From NCBI GenBank assembly GCA_964017125.1, contig OZ024911.1, forward strand, positions 42,781,339-42,845,338: DNA of 64,000 nt, read 5' to 3'. The first letter of the stretch is position 1. Every line of letters begins with the position of its first letter. The notes below the pieces were generated by a model. That model was not told the origin of the DNA. It did not search any database and was given only the letters and a program-made list of their open reading frames with translations. Source of the DNA: Flabesymbios commensalis. Taxonomy: Eukaryota; Annelida; Polychaeta; Terebellida; Flabelligeridae. A program made the translations under genes and the position numbers. Shown here piece after piece: positions 1-11,997 of this stretch.

Positions 1-64
1 GCCATTTTGGGGAATGTCCAAGTGGCCTCCCATAGGAGGTTGGCTGCTCATAAGAGTGGCTACT

Positions 65-230
65 CATAGCAGGTTCTACTTTAGTTATTTGTTATCATGT
101 TTTATGCAGATTCTGATCAGTTTTATGTATATATTCTTGTCATAAAATGCATCCAGAGAAAATGAACAAAAAAATCCCGGCCTTTCCGACCTGATGTCCC
201 TCTTCGGATTTCTCAAATGTTGGCAAGATG
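65..230 (-). mobile_element. Partial hAT-like MITE (same family as 27696-28087)
   Basis: Reverse-complement copy of one half of the short element at 27696-28087. Shared blocks include the TGCAGATTCTGATCA stretch, the TGCATCCAGAGAAAAT stretch, and the terminal segment reading TCTCAAATGTTGGCAAG just before position 230. The other terminus is not seen, so this copy is truncated or runs off the window. Noncoding. Confidence 0.7.
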
Positions 231-1281
231 CAGTAGGTTGAGTAGCTATATAATAATTATATTATAATTCCTATTTTTTAAACCATTACAGACTAGTGTA
301 TCATGTGTATGAGGGGGCCGAACATATGCTCCGAGTAAAGACTGCTCGAGTCTTAGTCTGCCTCAGGGGGCCAAATGGGTAGACTATGTTTATGCTACAC
401 ACATTATACCAAGTGCCCCGATACCCCCTACCAACCTTATCATTGTAACGGGTCGACTATGTCTATGCAACACACACCACAAAGTGCCCTGATCTCCCCT
501 ATGACGTCAGATTCTGACGTCTAAAGACTGAACAACCTTATCATTGTAATATCAGGCTGGTAGAGAAGCTATTTCACGCGTTCACAGTAGGCCTACTGTC
601 ACACAGGTAGGCCTATGTATGTAGGTCACCCATGTATGTATACTAGGGGGCATCCGCTACAAAACCCCTCCTCACATACATAGGCCACATACACAGGGCT
701 AAATATAAGAGCGTTCCATTTGTCCAGGACAACTAAATCACAAGGCGGACAACCCATATTGCTCTGATAGTTGTCTGTCCGAACAACGACAGATTTTCAT
801 CCAACAGTGACAGTCACTGACTGTGGGAAGTAACTACTACTAGACTAGTCTAGCTTATGTCCAACCAAATTTTGACCATCATTTATTGGACTGTCACACA
901 TCTGAACATAGTTAATAATTGTGGTCATGATCAAAATTATAGTTCAACTTCTGTTCTCATTTTCGGGCGGACAACTTAAAATTGTGGCGGACAACCAAAA
1001 TATTCATGTTGGTGGTCCGTTTGACAACCAACATTTGGACCTTATTTCCAGCCCTGCTGATAAAAAAACCCTCCATGCATCCCTTCCCCTTGAGGGGCAC
1101 TTGGGCGAGAGAGGCGAGCATACACTTCGGTTGCCTTCACTTCTCATGAAGCAGACCCCCCCCCCCCAGCCTTTTTTCCAAGTCACATTAGTGTCCAGTT
1201 CTCATGGAGCATTCTTCCAGAAGTGTGCAGTTCCTATAAAGCTGATTCTCCTCCCCCCTGAAGCATTCTTCCTTTATTATC
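231..1281. other. No gene seen
   Basis: AT-rich DNA with several TAGGCCTA-type palindromes around 585-690. A 130-codon open frame at 921-1313 on the + strand is low in complexity, has no recognisable domain and runs into the tandem repeat that follows; I treat it as chance. Confidence 0.5.
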
Positions 1282-2125
1282 CAGATCCATTCACATTAAC
1301 ATCATTCTGCTGACACTCCCATCTTCCAGTCCTTTTTCTCATTTCTCATTCACTGTATTCTCCAGTTATCTTCCCATTGACAGCATTATGTTGACACTCC
1401 CAACTTCCGTTTCTACTCTTTTTCTCACTTCTCTTTTCACTGTGATCTGCAGGCACCATTCTCTCCATTTTCTCACTCTTCCTTCCACTTTATTCTCCAG
1501 ATAAATTCCCATTCACAGTATTATGTTGACACTCACCTTCCACTTCCACTTTTTTCAATTTTCCTTCCAGTTCCACTGTGCTCTACAAATAAACCTTCTC
1601 ATTGACATCATTCCGTTGACAATCCCACCTTTCACTCCATTTTCTCATTTCTCATTCACTGTATTCTCCAGATAACTTAATTCCCATTGACACCATTCCA
1701 TTGACACTCGACCGTTCACTCCTTTTTCTCATTTCATTGTATTTCAAAGCATGTATTCACTTGTAAGATACCTTCCCATTGACAGTATCATGTTGACATT
1801 CCCAACTTCCCCTTCCACTTCTTTTTTCACTTCTTCTCCCACTGTATTCTCCAGGCACCATTTCCTCTCCTCTTCTCACTCCTTCGTCCACTTTATTCTC
1901 CAGAAGCTTTCCCATTAACATGATTAACAGAATTATGTTGACACTCCACCTTCCACTTCCTCTTTTTTTCACTTCTTTCCACTATATTCTACAGATACAC
2001 CTTCCCATTGACATCATTCCGTTGACACTCCCACCTGCCACCCTTTTTTCTCATTTTATTGTAGGCCCTATCCCACTGTATTGACGAGATACCTTTCCAT
2101 TGACATCATTCCACTGAAACTTTCA
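1282..2125. repeat. Degenerate tandem repeat, unit about 85-95 bp
   Basis: The phrase TTGACACTCCCACCTTCC recurs with variation at about 1311, 1391, 1524, 1616, 1701, 1793, 1937 and 2023, followed each time by CTTTTTCTCATTTC, then TATTCTCCAG and CCCATTGACA. Most spacings are 80-92 bp and two are about 130-145 bp, suggesting an older longer unit or internal insertions. Pyrimidine-rich on the + strand. No coding content. Confidence 0.8.
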
Positions 2126-2410
2126 TTTTAACAAGAACCCTGCGGTTCTGAACATTATTAAGAGTTATTTTTTGCACCAGACTGAAGTTGATATTAAAGC
2201 AATGGGCCATGCATGTAAAACTGTAATCAAAACAAATATATATTTTCCTAGGATAACTACAACTGCAATCATCAAACACCAGACTACATGAAAGCATAAC
2301 CAGCGCCAATACACAGTGCCGCACTGCAGACCCTTGCGAGACGTTGACCCAATGCTGGTTCAAATTTGGCCTTGATACCCGCTACACTGGGGTCATAATC
2401 TATAAATAGC

Positions 2411-2530
2411 ACACATTCACCGAGCTACATGTAGCTGATACAATGAAGTATGTGGGAGGGGGTCTTGTGTAGCATTATTTTCACCGAGTAGCCATTTAAA
2501 AGGAATTCCGGTGACGTCACTGCGTTTCAC
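2411..2530 (+). repeat. Dispersed repeat with GTGACGTCACTGCG core, copy 1
   Basis: Contains CACCGAGCT, then ATACAATGAAGTATG, then GGTGACGTCACTGCGTTTC. The same order of blocks recurs at 6162-6322 (twice in tandem) and 52725-52835. TGACGTCA is the consensus cAMP-response element, but here it is part of a repeat and no regulated gene is adjacent. Confidence 0.65.
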
Positions 2531-2625
2531 AGAATAGGCCTAAAGGTAGGCCTACATTTCTAGAGGGCCATGCACCATTCAATCAGCGGGGGGGGGGGGG
2601 TTCTAGTATTTTAAAATAAAAAAAA

Positions 2626-3972
2626 CCCGGAGCCGTACGTGTTGAAATTATGCGGGGATAAATAATCCAGCCCCCCCCCCCCCCCCGGAGATTGAATAGT
2701 GCCCCCCTAACAGTTTTGTTGACAATAATTATATAATTGATTTAACTGCCTGCAGTGGGTCTCATATGCATGGTGACTTGAAGTTATCTGAACGTGGGAA
2801 CTTTTGAAAGTGGGAACTTCGGGAACTTCCGGATATATAGGGCCTATTAGGCGTACTTGAAGTATAAATATTTGGTTACTAGCCTGTCTGACACTTCGTT
2901 TCCATTTTCGTACTGTGACTGGTGACCTTGTGAGCTATTTAATTACCATCTAAATGGGATAAAAAATATGTTGTTGTTGTTGTGGGTCGGGTAGTTTGTG
3001 GGTCGAGGGGTTGTGGGTCGAGGGGCTTGTGGGTCGAGGGTTCGAGGGGGTCGAGGGGGTTATGAAGGTAACCCAATATCAGCCGGCTGTGTCTACAAAG
3101 AGAACAGCAGCTGGTGGACAACAGTAGTAGTATAACGTCTTACAAAGCCAAAAGGCAGTAACTACAAGTGATCACAAGTGAGCAGTTAATGCCTATTAGC
3201 TTTCCACGGCACTATCGCCGCCCTTCGCTTTGTACTTCTACAGCTCCAATAAGACTGTTATGACGACGATCTCAGCCCTATGGACAATAACAATACAGTG
3301 ATATTTCTATTATATGTGACGTTTAAAATCATCTACCATCGTGAAATTTCATTAACATTTAGAGCTAATTATATCTGCTTTCAGCCGACAAGTATGTTGC
3401 AATTGACATGATTCACATGTTTCGATTTTTTTAAGCTATTTTACCAAACATGTTTCCGGTAACCTGCAATACACTGTAGAGCTACGAGAACATCAACACA
3501 TCCTGTGATGACATCAACAGGACTGAGTGCGTCGTCACCTGGTCAGTCACCACTGGCAAAAACGCCAGGCACTCTACAATGTATATTTAATATTGTCCTA
3601 ACGTCTATTACACTGGCCCAACATTAAACCAACATTGGCTGAACGACTTCTCTAGCTGGAGAAGCAGTTCATGGTCTTGATCAGAGCACAAACTGACATT
3701 ACATTTCGGCAAACAGCAGTAACAGCATACTTTCGTAGTACACAGTTACTGCTGTTTGCTTTTGCATGGCAGAGACTATTGGCGGTGATAACTAATATAA
3801 ATGATGTATGAACGGGCATTACAAAAAAGACGTTATTCAGTCGTATTACATGCTAGAAATGTATAAATTATATTAATTTGGAATGCCTTTTACCACCAAG
3901 GCCAAAAATCTACTTTAATAATACAAAATTTAATAGATATGAAAATAAATATCTTAGCCAAGACCTAACTTG
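2626..3972 (+). repeat. 1.35 kb duplicated segment, copy A
   Basis: Matches 60485-61887 in the same orientation over almost its whole length: shared blocks begin with GTGTTGAAATTATGCGG and end with CTTAGCCAAGACCTAACTT. Copy A carries a private G-rich minisatellite (unit GTGGGTCGAGGGGTT, about 2985-3060) and lacks roughly 200 bp present in copy B. Both copies hold an inverted repeat (3708-3760 here) whose arms read GGCAAACAGCAGTAAC and GTTACTGCTGTTTGC. No clear TIR or target duplication was found, so it may be a dispersed repeat or a segmental duplication. Confidence 0.8.
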
Positions 3973-4740
3973 TCTGTACTTCTATCTAATCAGGTGATAT
4001 TGTGTTATCAAGTGGTCGCTGAAAGCTAATCAGCAGATCACATGTTTACTTGTATACAGTACAGCATACTGAAACGTCCAGGGATGTGACGACCCAGATT
4101 CTGGGTGTCTGATTGGTCAGGAGAGTTTATCTCGTCCTATGATCTGCTTAAGATGTAGGTCAGCATATCTCAGAATGTTCTTAACAACAATTGTAGGTAT
4201 GGTGTCAGAGGCATTTAAACCAAGGGTTAGATTTTCAAAGGCAATATATATTATTGCAAAATATTGTATCGATATCATGATAGATTTGGTCTCAAGAGTA
4301 AAACATCTGTTAGCTTTCCCCAGTTTCAAACTCTTATTGTGGTGGTTTCTTAAGATTATATTGGCCTAGTTTGATCCCAAGGTAGGCATTGTTCTCAGTA
4401 AAATATACTGGCTATCTACAGGGGATAAATCAATAGCCCAACACACAGCTCAAAATTTCGAGACCCCTAACTGTCGTAAAATTGACCACGGAAATCCTAA
4501 TAACTCAGCAAATACAGATATTTATGCTTATTCAGAAACAACGTTTGGTGAGTCTACTGTAGGCTATGGAATGACAGAAAACTGAACCTACGTTTTTGAG
4601 AAGATGTGAGTGATAGTCATTTGGGATACACATTATATGGACACAAAAAAACAGTGCCCAGAATCTGTTTTGTGAACCATATTAAAACATTATTGGAATG
4701 AGTTCCAATAATGTAAAAACAGTTACGTATTATTATTAGC
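3973..4740. other. No gene seen
   Basis: AT-rich sequence. Two short open frames on opposite strands (about 4117-4369) overlap each other and have no recognisable domain. Nothing else stands out. Confidence 0.5.
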
Positions 4741-4748
4741 ATGATTAG

Positions 4749-4857
4749 TCGGGGTCAGCCCTATGTTCCCCCAGGTTTATGTTCCCCCAGGTCTATGGTC
4801 CCCCAAAACACCATATGTTCCCCCAGATCTATGTTCCCCCAGGTCTATGTTCCCCCA
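4749..4857 (+). repeat. 16 bp minisatellite (TATGTTCCCCCAGGTC)
   Basis: About six imperfect copies of TATGTTCCCCCAGGTC. The reverse complement of the same unit forms a second array at 10892-11002, 6 kb away. Confidence 0.85.
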
Positions 4858-5017
4858 CCACTTTACCATCACCTTTACTTCCCTAAATTGTCATTGAGTC
4901 ACCCACTCTGTGGTGCGACTTTACAGTAGACTTAAGGCCACAATTATTTGCTACATTTTGAAGCCCATGCTTTTCTGGCTTTTCTCAGTCCCCTTTTCCC
5001 CCTGGAGAGCTGGGTGT

Positions 5018-5275
5018 GCTAGAGAGCTGGGTGTGATTGAGAGATACGGAGAGCTCGGAGTATGATGGAGAGATGGGTGTGATTGAGAGATACTGAGAGC
5101 TGGGTGTGATGGAGAGTCAACTGTGTGTGATGGTGAGCTACTGAGAGCCGGGTGTGATGGAGAGCTGGGCGTGATGGAGAGTTACTGAGAACAGGCTGTG
5201 ATGGAGAGCTGGGTGTGATGAAGAGCTACTGAGAGCAGGGTGTTGGAGCTGGGTGTGATAGAGAGCTGGATATGA
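5018..5275 (+). repeat. Minisatellite based on GAGAGCTGGGTGTGATG
   Basis: Roughly a dozen imperfect copies of a purine-rich unit of about 17-20 bp (GAGAGCTGGGTGTGATG), some with an inserted GTTACTGA. Noncoding. Confidence 0.85.
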
Positions 5276-5727
5276 TGTATTGTCAACAGAGATTAAGGTC
5301 AATTAGTTTACGAAATGATGGTTTTATGTTCATCAGATTATTGATAGGTTTGAAATGAAATTTCACGTGAAATGCAAAACCTCCTAACTGTCTAATAAAT
5401 TCAGAAAATTAAAAGTCAAAAACACCCATCTGATGCTATAAATGTATCATTTATTTATTTTTGTCAATACATTTCTTCAAAAGATGTACATAATAATTGG
5501 TAACGTACATAGCCATTTTGAAAAACAATCTCCATGAATAGTTAAAAGTATCCAGTTATTATCGCTTTACTCAAAACTTCGGTTTCAGCCGAAGGTTGAC
5601 CATGTACAAAATCGAGGGACATTTCTTTGGACTGTCATATCTGAATATATCGGGGAACAAAAAGATAAACTAGAGCCTGACGGCACTGAAGTAGAGCTTG
5701 TGCCGGGCTTCAGGGTCATTGTTTTAA

Positions 5728-5915
5728 CAGGCCCGTGCCCAGAAATTTTTGAAGGGGGGGTCGAATTTTGGATTGCTGGGGTATTTTCGAAATAAGTTAA
5801 TTGGACCCCCTGTAAAAAAACCTGTTTGAATTTATATTTCGCGTTGAGCAAATAGCAAACGCAGGTTAAGGGGGTCTGGGGCATGCCTCAACAATCCCCC
5901 CCCCCAACGGGCCTG
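5728..5915. mobile_element. 188 bp hAT-like MITE
   Basis: Starts CAGGCCCGTGCCCAG and ends CAACGGGCCTG, an imperfect TIR beginning with the CAG typical of hAT elements. It is flanked by GTTTTAA on both sides (5721-5727 and 5916-5922), a 7 bp match consistent with a slightly decayed 8 bp hAT target duplication. Interior has poly-G and poly-C runs; no transposase. Confidence 0.7.
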
Positions 5916-6161
5916 GTTTTAAGGAAAGATAAGATGTAGCTGTTTCACAATTAAGCAACAAATATATTGGTCTAAATGAGGTGTTGAATCCGACAGTAAC
6001 TATCCTGTATCTCGTATCTGAGCGTTGCACTTGTAAATACGCCCCCCTACTGCGTCTCTGTGTTTATTAGTAGGCCTATATCCGGTCTATTAGGGATAAT
6101 CTGGTAGGCCTACCCTAATGGAAATAGGTCAAATCTGTGAAACTCAATGACCTCGACCTCC

Positions 6162-6322
6162 TTTGTTTTCACCGAGCTGGCTAGTACAATGAAGTATGAG
6201 GGAGGGTTCTTATATAACCTTGTTCTCACAGAGTGACGTCACTGCGTTTTACAGAATGAAGTATGGGGGAGGGGGTGTTATATAACTTTGTTTTCACCGA
6301 GTGACGTCACTGCGTTTCACAG
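6162..6322 (+). repeat. Dispersed repeat with GTGACGTCACTGCG core, copies 2 and 3 in tandem
   Basis: Two tandem versions of the block order CACCGAG, ACAATGAAGTATG, GGAGGG, TTATATAAC, GTGACGTCACTGCG. Related to 2411-2530 and 52725-52835. Confidence 0.7.
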
Positions 6323-7155
6323 CTAGCTACTCCCTGTGTGACCCTGGGCTGGGACCAGGGTCTGGGACTGTGGTGCAGTTCATTATTCAAAGCCGATCTA
6401 TTAAACAGAAACAGTTTATAATAACCTGACAGTTTGGGTGGTATAGGCATATATGTTACTAGGCATAACCCAGTCATGTACAAAAGAACGTGTCTAGCAA
6501 ACAATTTAGTAGCCTAGGCACATTGCATGCTAGTAGGCCTACTGCTATTTGCTCAGATGTGATGGCAGTGTGTAGTGTTCAGATTGAAATAACTGAGTCA
6601 GGAGACAGATTAACTACTTCCACTGCCACAGTCGTTGAGCCAATGTTGATTTAATGATAGATCAGCGTGATAACAGTGTGAGACTGCAGGACAACATTAA
6701 CTAGACTCACTATAATATAGCTCACTTTAATAGAACTCACAACTCGATAAGCCTAGATATATTGAGATTGCAAAGTTATCGATATAATTAGTGAGTTAAT
6801 AACTTGATGTTGAGTTGAAAACAATAATAGCCTAATTTAAATGTCACTTCTGGGGCTTCGCATATGGCTATGCGATTCATTAAGCATAGCAGGATTAGGC
6901 TATGCATTGCCTGAGGGGTGTTTTTGAAATTTTCAGAACGTATTCAGACTGTAGGCACCAGTAGGCCCTAGGCCTAAGTTTTTACTACAAATGAATTGTT
7001 TTTTTTTGCTGGTTTAATGTTAGAGCATCGTCTATGAAGCTCGCCCAACATTAATGCCACATCGAGTGAATGTTTGTTTTGTTGGGCAGTGAGTGGCCGA
7101 TAGGCATATTATATAGGCCCCATACATGTGTATCAGCAGGCCAGCAGAGACAAGA
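6323..7155. other. No gene seen
   Basis: AT-rich noncoding DNA with scattered TAGGCCTA palindromes (for example near 6530 and 6965). No open frame with a recognisable domain. Confidence 0.5.
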
Positions 7156-7500
7156 CGTTGAATCAAAGTTGGCTTAACGTTTTTCCAACGTCGTAGATGG
7201 TGGACAAATGTTGAACGCACATTGATTCAACGTCTCCTTGTGTCAGCTGAGTAATGTGTATGCCTCTGGGACAGACTGCCCATACAGCCTTTACAGGCAA
7301 ACACGCATAACGCTGGACAATCACATGCAGCCAGCGTTGTTACAATGCTGGCACACCGTCCACGACGCTGGCCCAACATTTGGTCAGCGTTGCCGTATTA
7401 GGCCTACTATTAATGACAGGTGCACTTCCCAGCAAACACGAGACGTTGACCCAATGTTGTTTTAATGCCGGGCCGGCCAACATTCAAACAACATTGGATC
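7156..7500. repeat. Cluster of CCAACGTTGG-type degenerate repeats
   Basis: Dense imperfect copies of motifs such as GGCCCAACATT, GACGTTGACCCAATGTTG and CAACATTGG in both orientations, including AGCAAACACGAGACGTTG at about 7431. The same motif family recurs at about 24.0, 33.8, 34.3, 40.6, 44.7, 51.9, 58.5 and 62.0 kb. Short open frames across it reflect the repeat rather than genes. Confidence 0.6.
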
Positions 7501-8230
7501 ATAGTAGGTCACGTGTCGTATACAGTACTGGCAGCATGGTATTGCGAGGCAGGTCAAAGCACTGAGGGTCATAGGATATTGCTAAGGTCACGTAAGGTCA
7601 CGGGTCACGCATGACGTCACCTAACAGACATGGCTGACATAGAATTGTACATGATAGGAATTGATGCGTCATTTATATCAGTGTTCATCTGATCAGCTGA
7701 TCCAAAATTACAAAATCTGGCTTCGTGGTGCAACAAAAAAAGTTATTCTTAACACACACATGGAGATAGTTATGTTCCCAATTCCACAAATTTAAAGTTA
7801 TTGCCGTGAAAATAATCATACAGAAAACCACTCAGACCCACATAGACTGAAAAAGTAGAGCGGCGCTCTACTAAAAATAGCTTTTTTAGAATCAGTAACA
7901 TTTCAGTTCCATGCTCGCATGCTCAGCTCAGAGGGCGCACAGTCATTAAAAAGTTATGGACATTTTTCAGACCTTGGGGTCAGGATCGCTCTCAGTCACC
8001 GCCATGTTGAATTTTTCGGGTAAAGCAAATACATCAATCCATGGCCTTGGAGAGGACAACACGGCTAGGTGGTTTTGCGCTTTCGCCATCTGTCTAAAAG
8101 AAAGGAGGTTTTGCGTTTTCACCATCTATCTGTTAGATAGGTGTTTTTGAGCTTTCACCATCGATATCAAGTTTAATCATCATTGGGTAGTTATAAAACC
8201 CCCACGACACTCGAACAACGATACCCTCGA
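7501..8230. other. No gene seen
   Basis: Noncoding sequence with a short repeated phrase (TTTTGCGCTTTCGCCATCT and GTTTTGCGTTTTCACCATCT, about 8073-8128). The small frame at 7956-8150 spans this repeat and shows no domain. Confidence 0.45.
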
Positions 8231-8249
8231 CTTTTGTTTAGAACTAGGC

Positions 8250-8400
8250 TAAGGGTTACCCGATGGCATATTCGGTTCGGCCGTGGCTCTAAAAAACTGG
8301 AGGCAGCCTACCCAGTTCGAATCCCGGTCAGATCGGATATTTGTCATCATGGTTGTGCCATCTTCACTCTGTCATGTGATTTGCGGCACGCAATCCCATG
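8250..8400 (+). mobile_element. Possible tRNA-derived SINE remnant
   Basis: Contains AGTTCGAATCC at about 8315, ten of eleven bases of the RNA polymerase III B box (GGTTCGANNCC), with an A-box-like GATGGCATATTCGG about 55 bp upstream. No poly-A tail or target duplication is clear. It could be a chance B box. Confidence 0.35.
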
Positions 8401-8679
8401 ACCTCACGTTATACTGTCATCTGCCCAGATACAAATATCTTCGGACCAATCACATTGGTAAGCAACCTAAACAAATCGCCTGACCCCAAGTGTGACCGTA
8501 TCGGGAATCTGTGCTGCGCATTGGGATTGGTCACCGCTGAAGTAATTCACAGGCACTAATAAATATTCATGTTCAGATAACCCCTCTCTAATGTACAGTT
8601 CCCGTACACACTAGTTGTCCAGGCTTGAGCTACGCTCTGTGTAGAGAGAGACTGGACTGGTGCAGATGGGTTGTGCATA

Positions 8680-10666
8680 TGTGACCCGATCTGGCAAAAT
8701 GAAGTTGCGTTTTGACTCTTGAGCTAGCGCCTCCAAAAGGCAAAATGGTCATAATCTGACCAATTTCAGATTTTGAGATAAAGTATGAGATTAAAATGTT
8801 AACTTTCGATTCCTAAAATTGTAAGGTATAAAAATAAATATGAATTATATAAACTTGATGTTTTAAACACAATACAATTTGCAAAAAAAGGCACAAATTT
8901 ACAGACAATAAAATTTATGACGCCAGTACTATAGCGTCATAAGCGTGGTCATAAGCCCCTATATAGTGTATGTCTATATGTACCCCATTTTCTAGATGTT
9001 GGTGTATAAATTTATTTTATTGTTGATTATGTATCTTGCGGGTGCTAAAATTCAAAATTAAAGTGGGTTATATTTTGTCGGGGTCATTGAGGTCATTTTT
9101 GACCCCCTGAAAAACCCCTCCCCCTTCTATATGATTTTTCAACTTAATCGAATAGCAGTGTGTAGCAACTCATTTTGTAGGTATTGATGAGTAGAACAAA
9201 CTTTATCTAAAAAACTATGGGCTAAAATTTATATTTAACCCTCCAGTTGGGGAATAAGGGGTAAAAACAGGTAATATCACGAAAAATATGGTATATTTTC
9301 AAATTAATGGAGTAGAGTCGTGCAGCAACTCATTTTGTAGGTAATAATGAGTAGAAAAAACTTCACCAAAGAACAATATGCTAAAATCCATATTAACCCC
9401 CTCCAGTGGTGAATAAGTGGTAAAAAGGGGTAAAATTAACAATTGGAGCAAAAATTAACTATTTTTAACTTTTTTTTACTGTTGTGACCTTGAGATGACC
9501 TTGGGGTAACACTCATATGAAGCCCCACCTCAGCACCTGTGACCATGTTTCCTTAGGTTGGGCTTCATAAGACTTAGCATCACTGCTAGTTATTGGTCCA
9601 AACATGACAATGTATGTTTTATTTGATCTGTTCCTGTCATATCAGATGGGGGGTGATATATGGGTCACTTTGGGAGGTATTAACCTCCAACCCCTATATT
9701 ACCCCTGTAATCTCTTGAGATGTGTTTGGTGTACCTACGTGTTGGGGTCTAAGTGGATTTCAACCGTCATAGACAGCTCAAATGTACAGAATTAGAGCAA
9801 TAACAACAAAAACTTACTATATTCACCCTTTTTGGCTGATTTGACCTTGCTGTGACCTTGAGATGACCTTGAGGTAACACCCTTATGAAGCCCCACCTCA
9901 GCCCATGTCACCATGTGTACTTGAGTTGGGCTTTATCACACTTAGAAGAAGTGCTAGTTATTGGTCCAAACATGACCATGATGACAATGTATGTGTTTTT
10001 TGATCTGTTCCTGTCATATCAGATGGGGGTGATATAAAGGTCACTTGGGGGGGGGGGGGGGTATTACCCTCCAGTCCCTATATTACCCTTGCAACCTCTT
10101 TGAGATGTGTTTGGTGGACCTCCCTGTTGGGGCCTAAGTGAGTTTCAACCATCATAGACATCCTAAATTAATACAATTGAAGCAAAAACAACAAAAATTA
10201 AATATTCTGACCATTTTTGGCTGATTTGACCTTGATACGACATTGACATGACCTTGGGGTAATACCCATATGAAACCCCACCCTAAGCCGTGACGCAGTA
10301 TGTACTTGGGATTACCTCCATCAGCTAACCGACCATTTTTAAGTGGGCCTATACTATACTGGTCATTTATCCAAATATGTCTATTTAAAAAAAAATCATT
10401 CTCGATGACATTCTCATACAAGAAATTGAATAAGGGTTGAGAAAAAATTTCAAAAAAAAACTTTCTCCATCTTTGAACTGCGTTTTCTGAAAATGACTGA
10501 TTTTTAAATTGATATTTTCCCATTTGGCCTGAGTTACACCTTTCAGTTATTCAACCTACAGGCTTGTGTGACACCTCATTTTAAAGGTAATTTTGTGGAG
10601 ATTCATGATCTGGTAATAACTCCAATACCCCAAAACTTCCGTCTCATTTTGCCAAATCGGGTCACA
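8680..10666. mobile_element. 2 kb nonautonomous TIR element with internal tandem repeats
   Basis: Ends are inverted copies of TGTGACCCGATYTGGCAAA, and TA flanks both sides (8678-8679, 10667-10668), as in Tc1/mariner-type insertions. Inside are two tandem arrays. The first has units of about 155 bp near 9145 and 9305 with GCAACTCATTTTGTAGGTA. The second has a unit of about 370 bp starting near 9484, 9853 and 10227 with TGACCTTGAGATGACCTTG, then ATATGAAGCCCCACC and GATCTGTTCCTGTCATATC. No transposase frame; the 123-codon frame at 10152-10523 (- strand) has no domain I recognise. Superfamily is inferred only from the TA duplication. Confidence 0.7.
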
Positions 10667-10891
10667 TATAGGCCTACAGTGCCCCAAACTGTTCAAAGGT
10701 ATGGAGTGTGCAGTGCTGCCTATGGTACTGTGCACTATAAAGTATAATGTCATTCGATAAGAGTAGGGCATAGTCCTGACTTTGGGCTTCTTTCTGTCAC
10801 GTTTTTGTCACAATGTGGAAAGCGAAGTGAAGCAATATTTTACCCCATTGATCAATCAAAAGCTGTTTTAGCCAATGAGGGAATATCGTTG

Positions 10892-11002
10892 GGAGAACAT
10901 AGACCTGGGGGAATATAGACCTGGGGGAACTTAGACCTGGGGGAATATAGACCTGGGGGAACATAGACCTGGGGGAATATAGACCTGGGGGAATATAGAC
11001 AT
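10892..11002 (-). repeat. 16 bp minisatellite, inverted relative to 4749-4857
   Basis: Seven near-perfect copies of ACCTGGGGGAAYATAG. It is the reverse complement of the unit at 4749-4857. Confidence 0.9.
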
Positions 11003-11180
11003 GATCCCTAAACTATGTTTATTTAAGTATTTTTGTACATTGTCATTCACATACGGTACTCAATTAAATTTTAATACAAAAAGGATATCTTAGTGTGTGT
11101 ACAACATTACATAATTTAATATTGAGGGAATAACTGATAAAACGATGATAATTCCATTCTATATTGAAGAATTCGCTTTA

Positions 11181-11574
11181 GGCCACAGCAAATTAATTTT
11201 ATAGATGACGGATTCGCAGATCCGATTTTATCGTGATTGAATTTTTTTATCAAAAAAATTTATATTTCGCCGCTCAATTTTTTCTGGAAGTTTCATTTTT
11301 TTTATTTCGCCGCTCCATTTTGTGTTTGGAGACACCAATTTTTTTCGCAGCCATAAAATCACGTCAGTGTTAAGTTTCTTTCTTTGAAAAAAAATCGCTT
11401 TCGCTCGCTGGGGAAATCAAATTTTTTGAAAAAAAAATTGTCGCTTCTTCGCTCGCTTCATTTTTGGGGGAAATCAAATTGTTTTTTAGAAAAAACAAAA
11501 ACAGATTTCGCTCACTTGCTCCATTATTTTCTGCTGAGAATCCGTCATCCATAAAATTAATTTGGTGTAGGGGT
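11181..11574. mobile_element. About 390 bp MITE with imperfect 30 bp TIRs
   Basis: Left end has AAATTAATTTTATAGATGAC then GGATTC; the right end carries its reverse complement (GAATCCGTCATCC then ATAAAATTAATTT). Interior has runs of poly-A/T with repeated TTTCGCCGCTC and TTTCGCTCGCT phrases, resembling the interior of the element at 21540-21988. Target duplication is unclear. A 141-codon - strand frame (11370-11795) crosses its right edge and looks like chance. Confidence 0.65.
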
Positions 11575-11997
11575 CTACCACGGCTTGGTCTATTATTAGA
11601 AACATGGTTCTGAGTTACTCTAATGAGCTTCCGTACGGATACATGCTGACGCTTTGCACTACAGTGACGAAGCCACCGTGACCAGTGGCATCCATTCGTC
11701 CAGTCAGACACCTGTGCCCTGGTTAAGTTCTGAGCGATAAATAATTTGTTTACAATAAAGTTGAGCGATAATAAGAGTAGATGTTGTTCATTCATAAACG
11801 TAAACCGTATATTTCAGCATAACTTATAATTAAACAAAGCACTTTGTTTTTCATACTGTCTAATAGTATAATTAGAGTCTACCGAACGTTGATTAAAAAG
11901 CTAAAATAGTATTTTTGTCTCACAAGTTTTTTACATTCCCCTTTTTCGTCCACCTGTGTCACTTCCAAAAATAAATCAATCAGCTAGACAAGGATGC

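Noticed and set aside
921-1313. 130-codon open frame as a gene
   Set aside because: Low complexity, contains a poly-C run and enters the tandem repeat; no domain or splice evidence.
11370-11795. 141-codon - strand frame
   Set aside because: Overlaps the edge of a MITE with poly-A runs encoding KK and FF stretches; no homology recognised.
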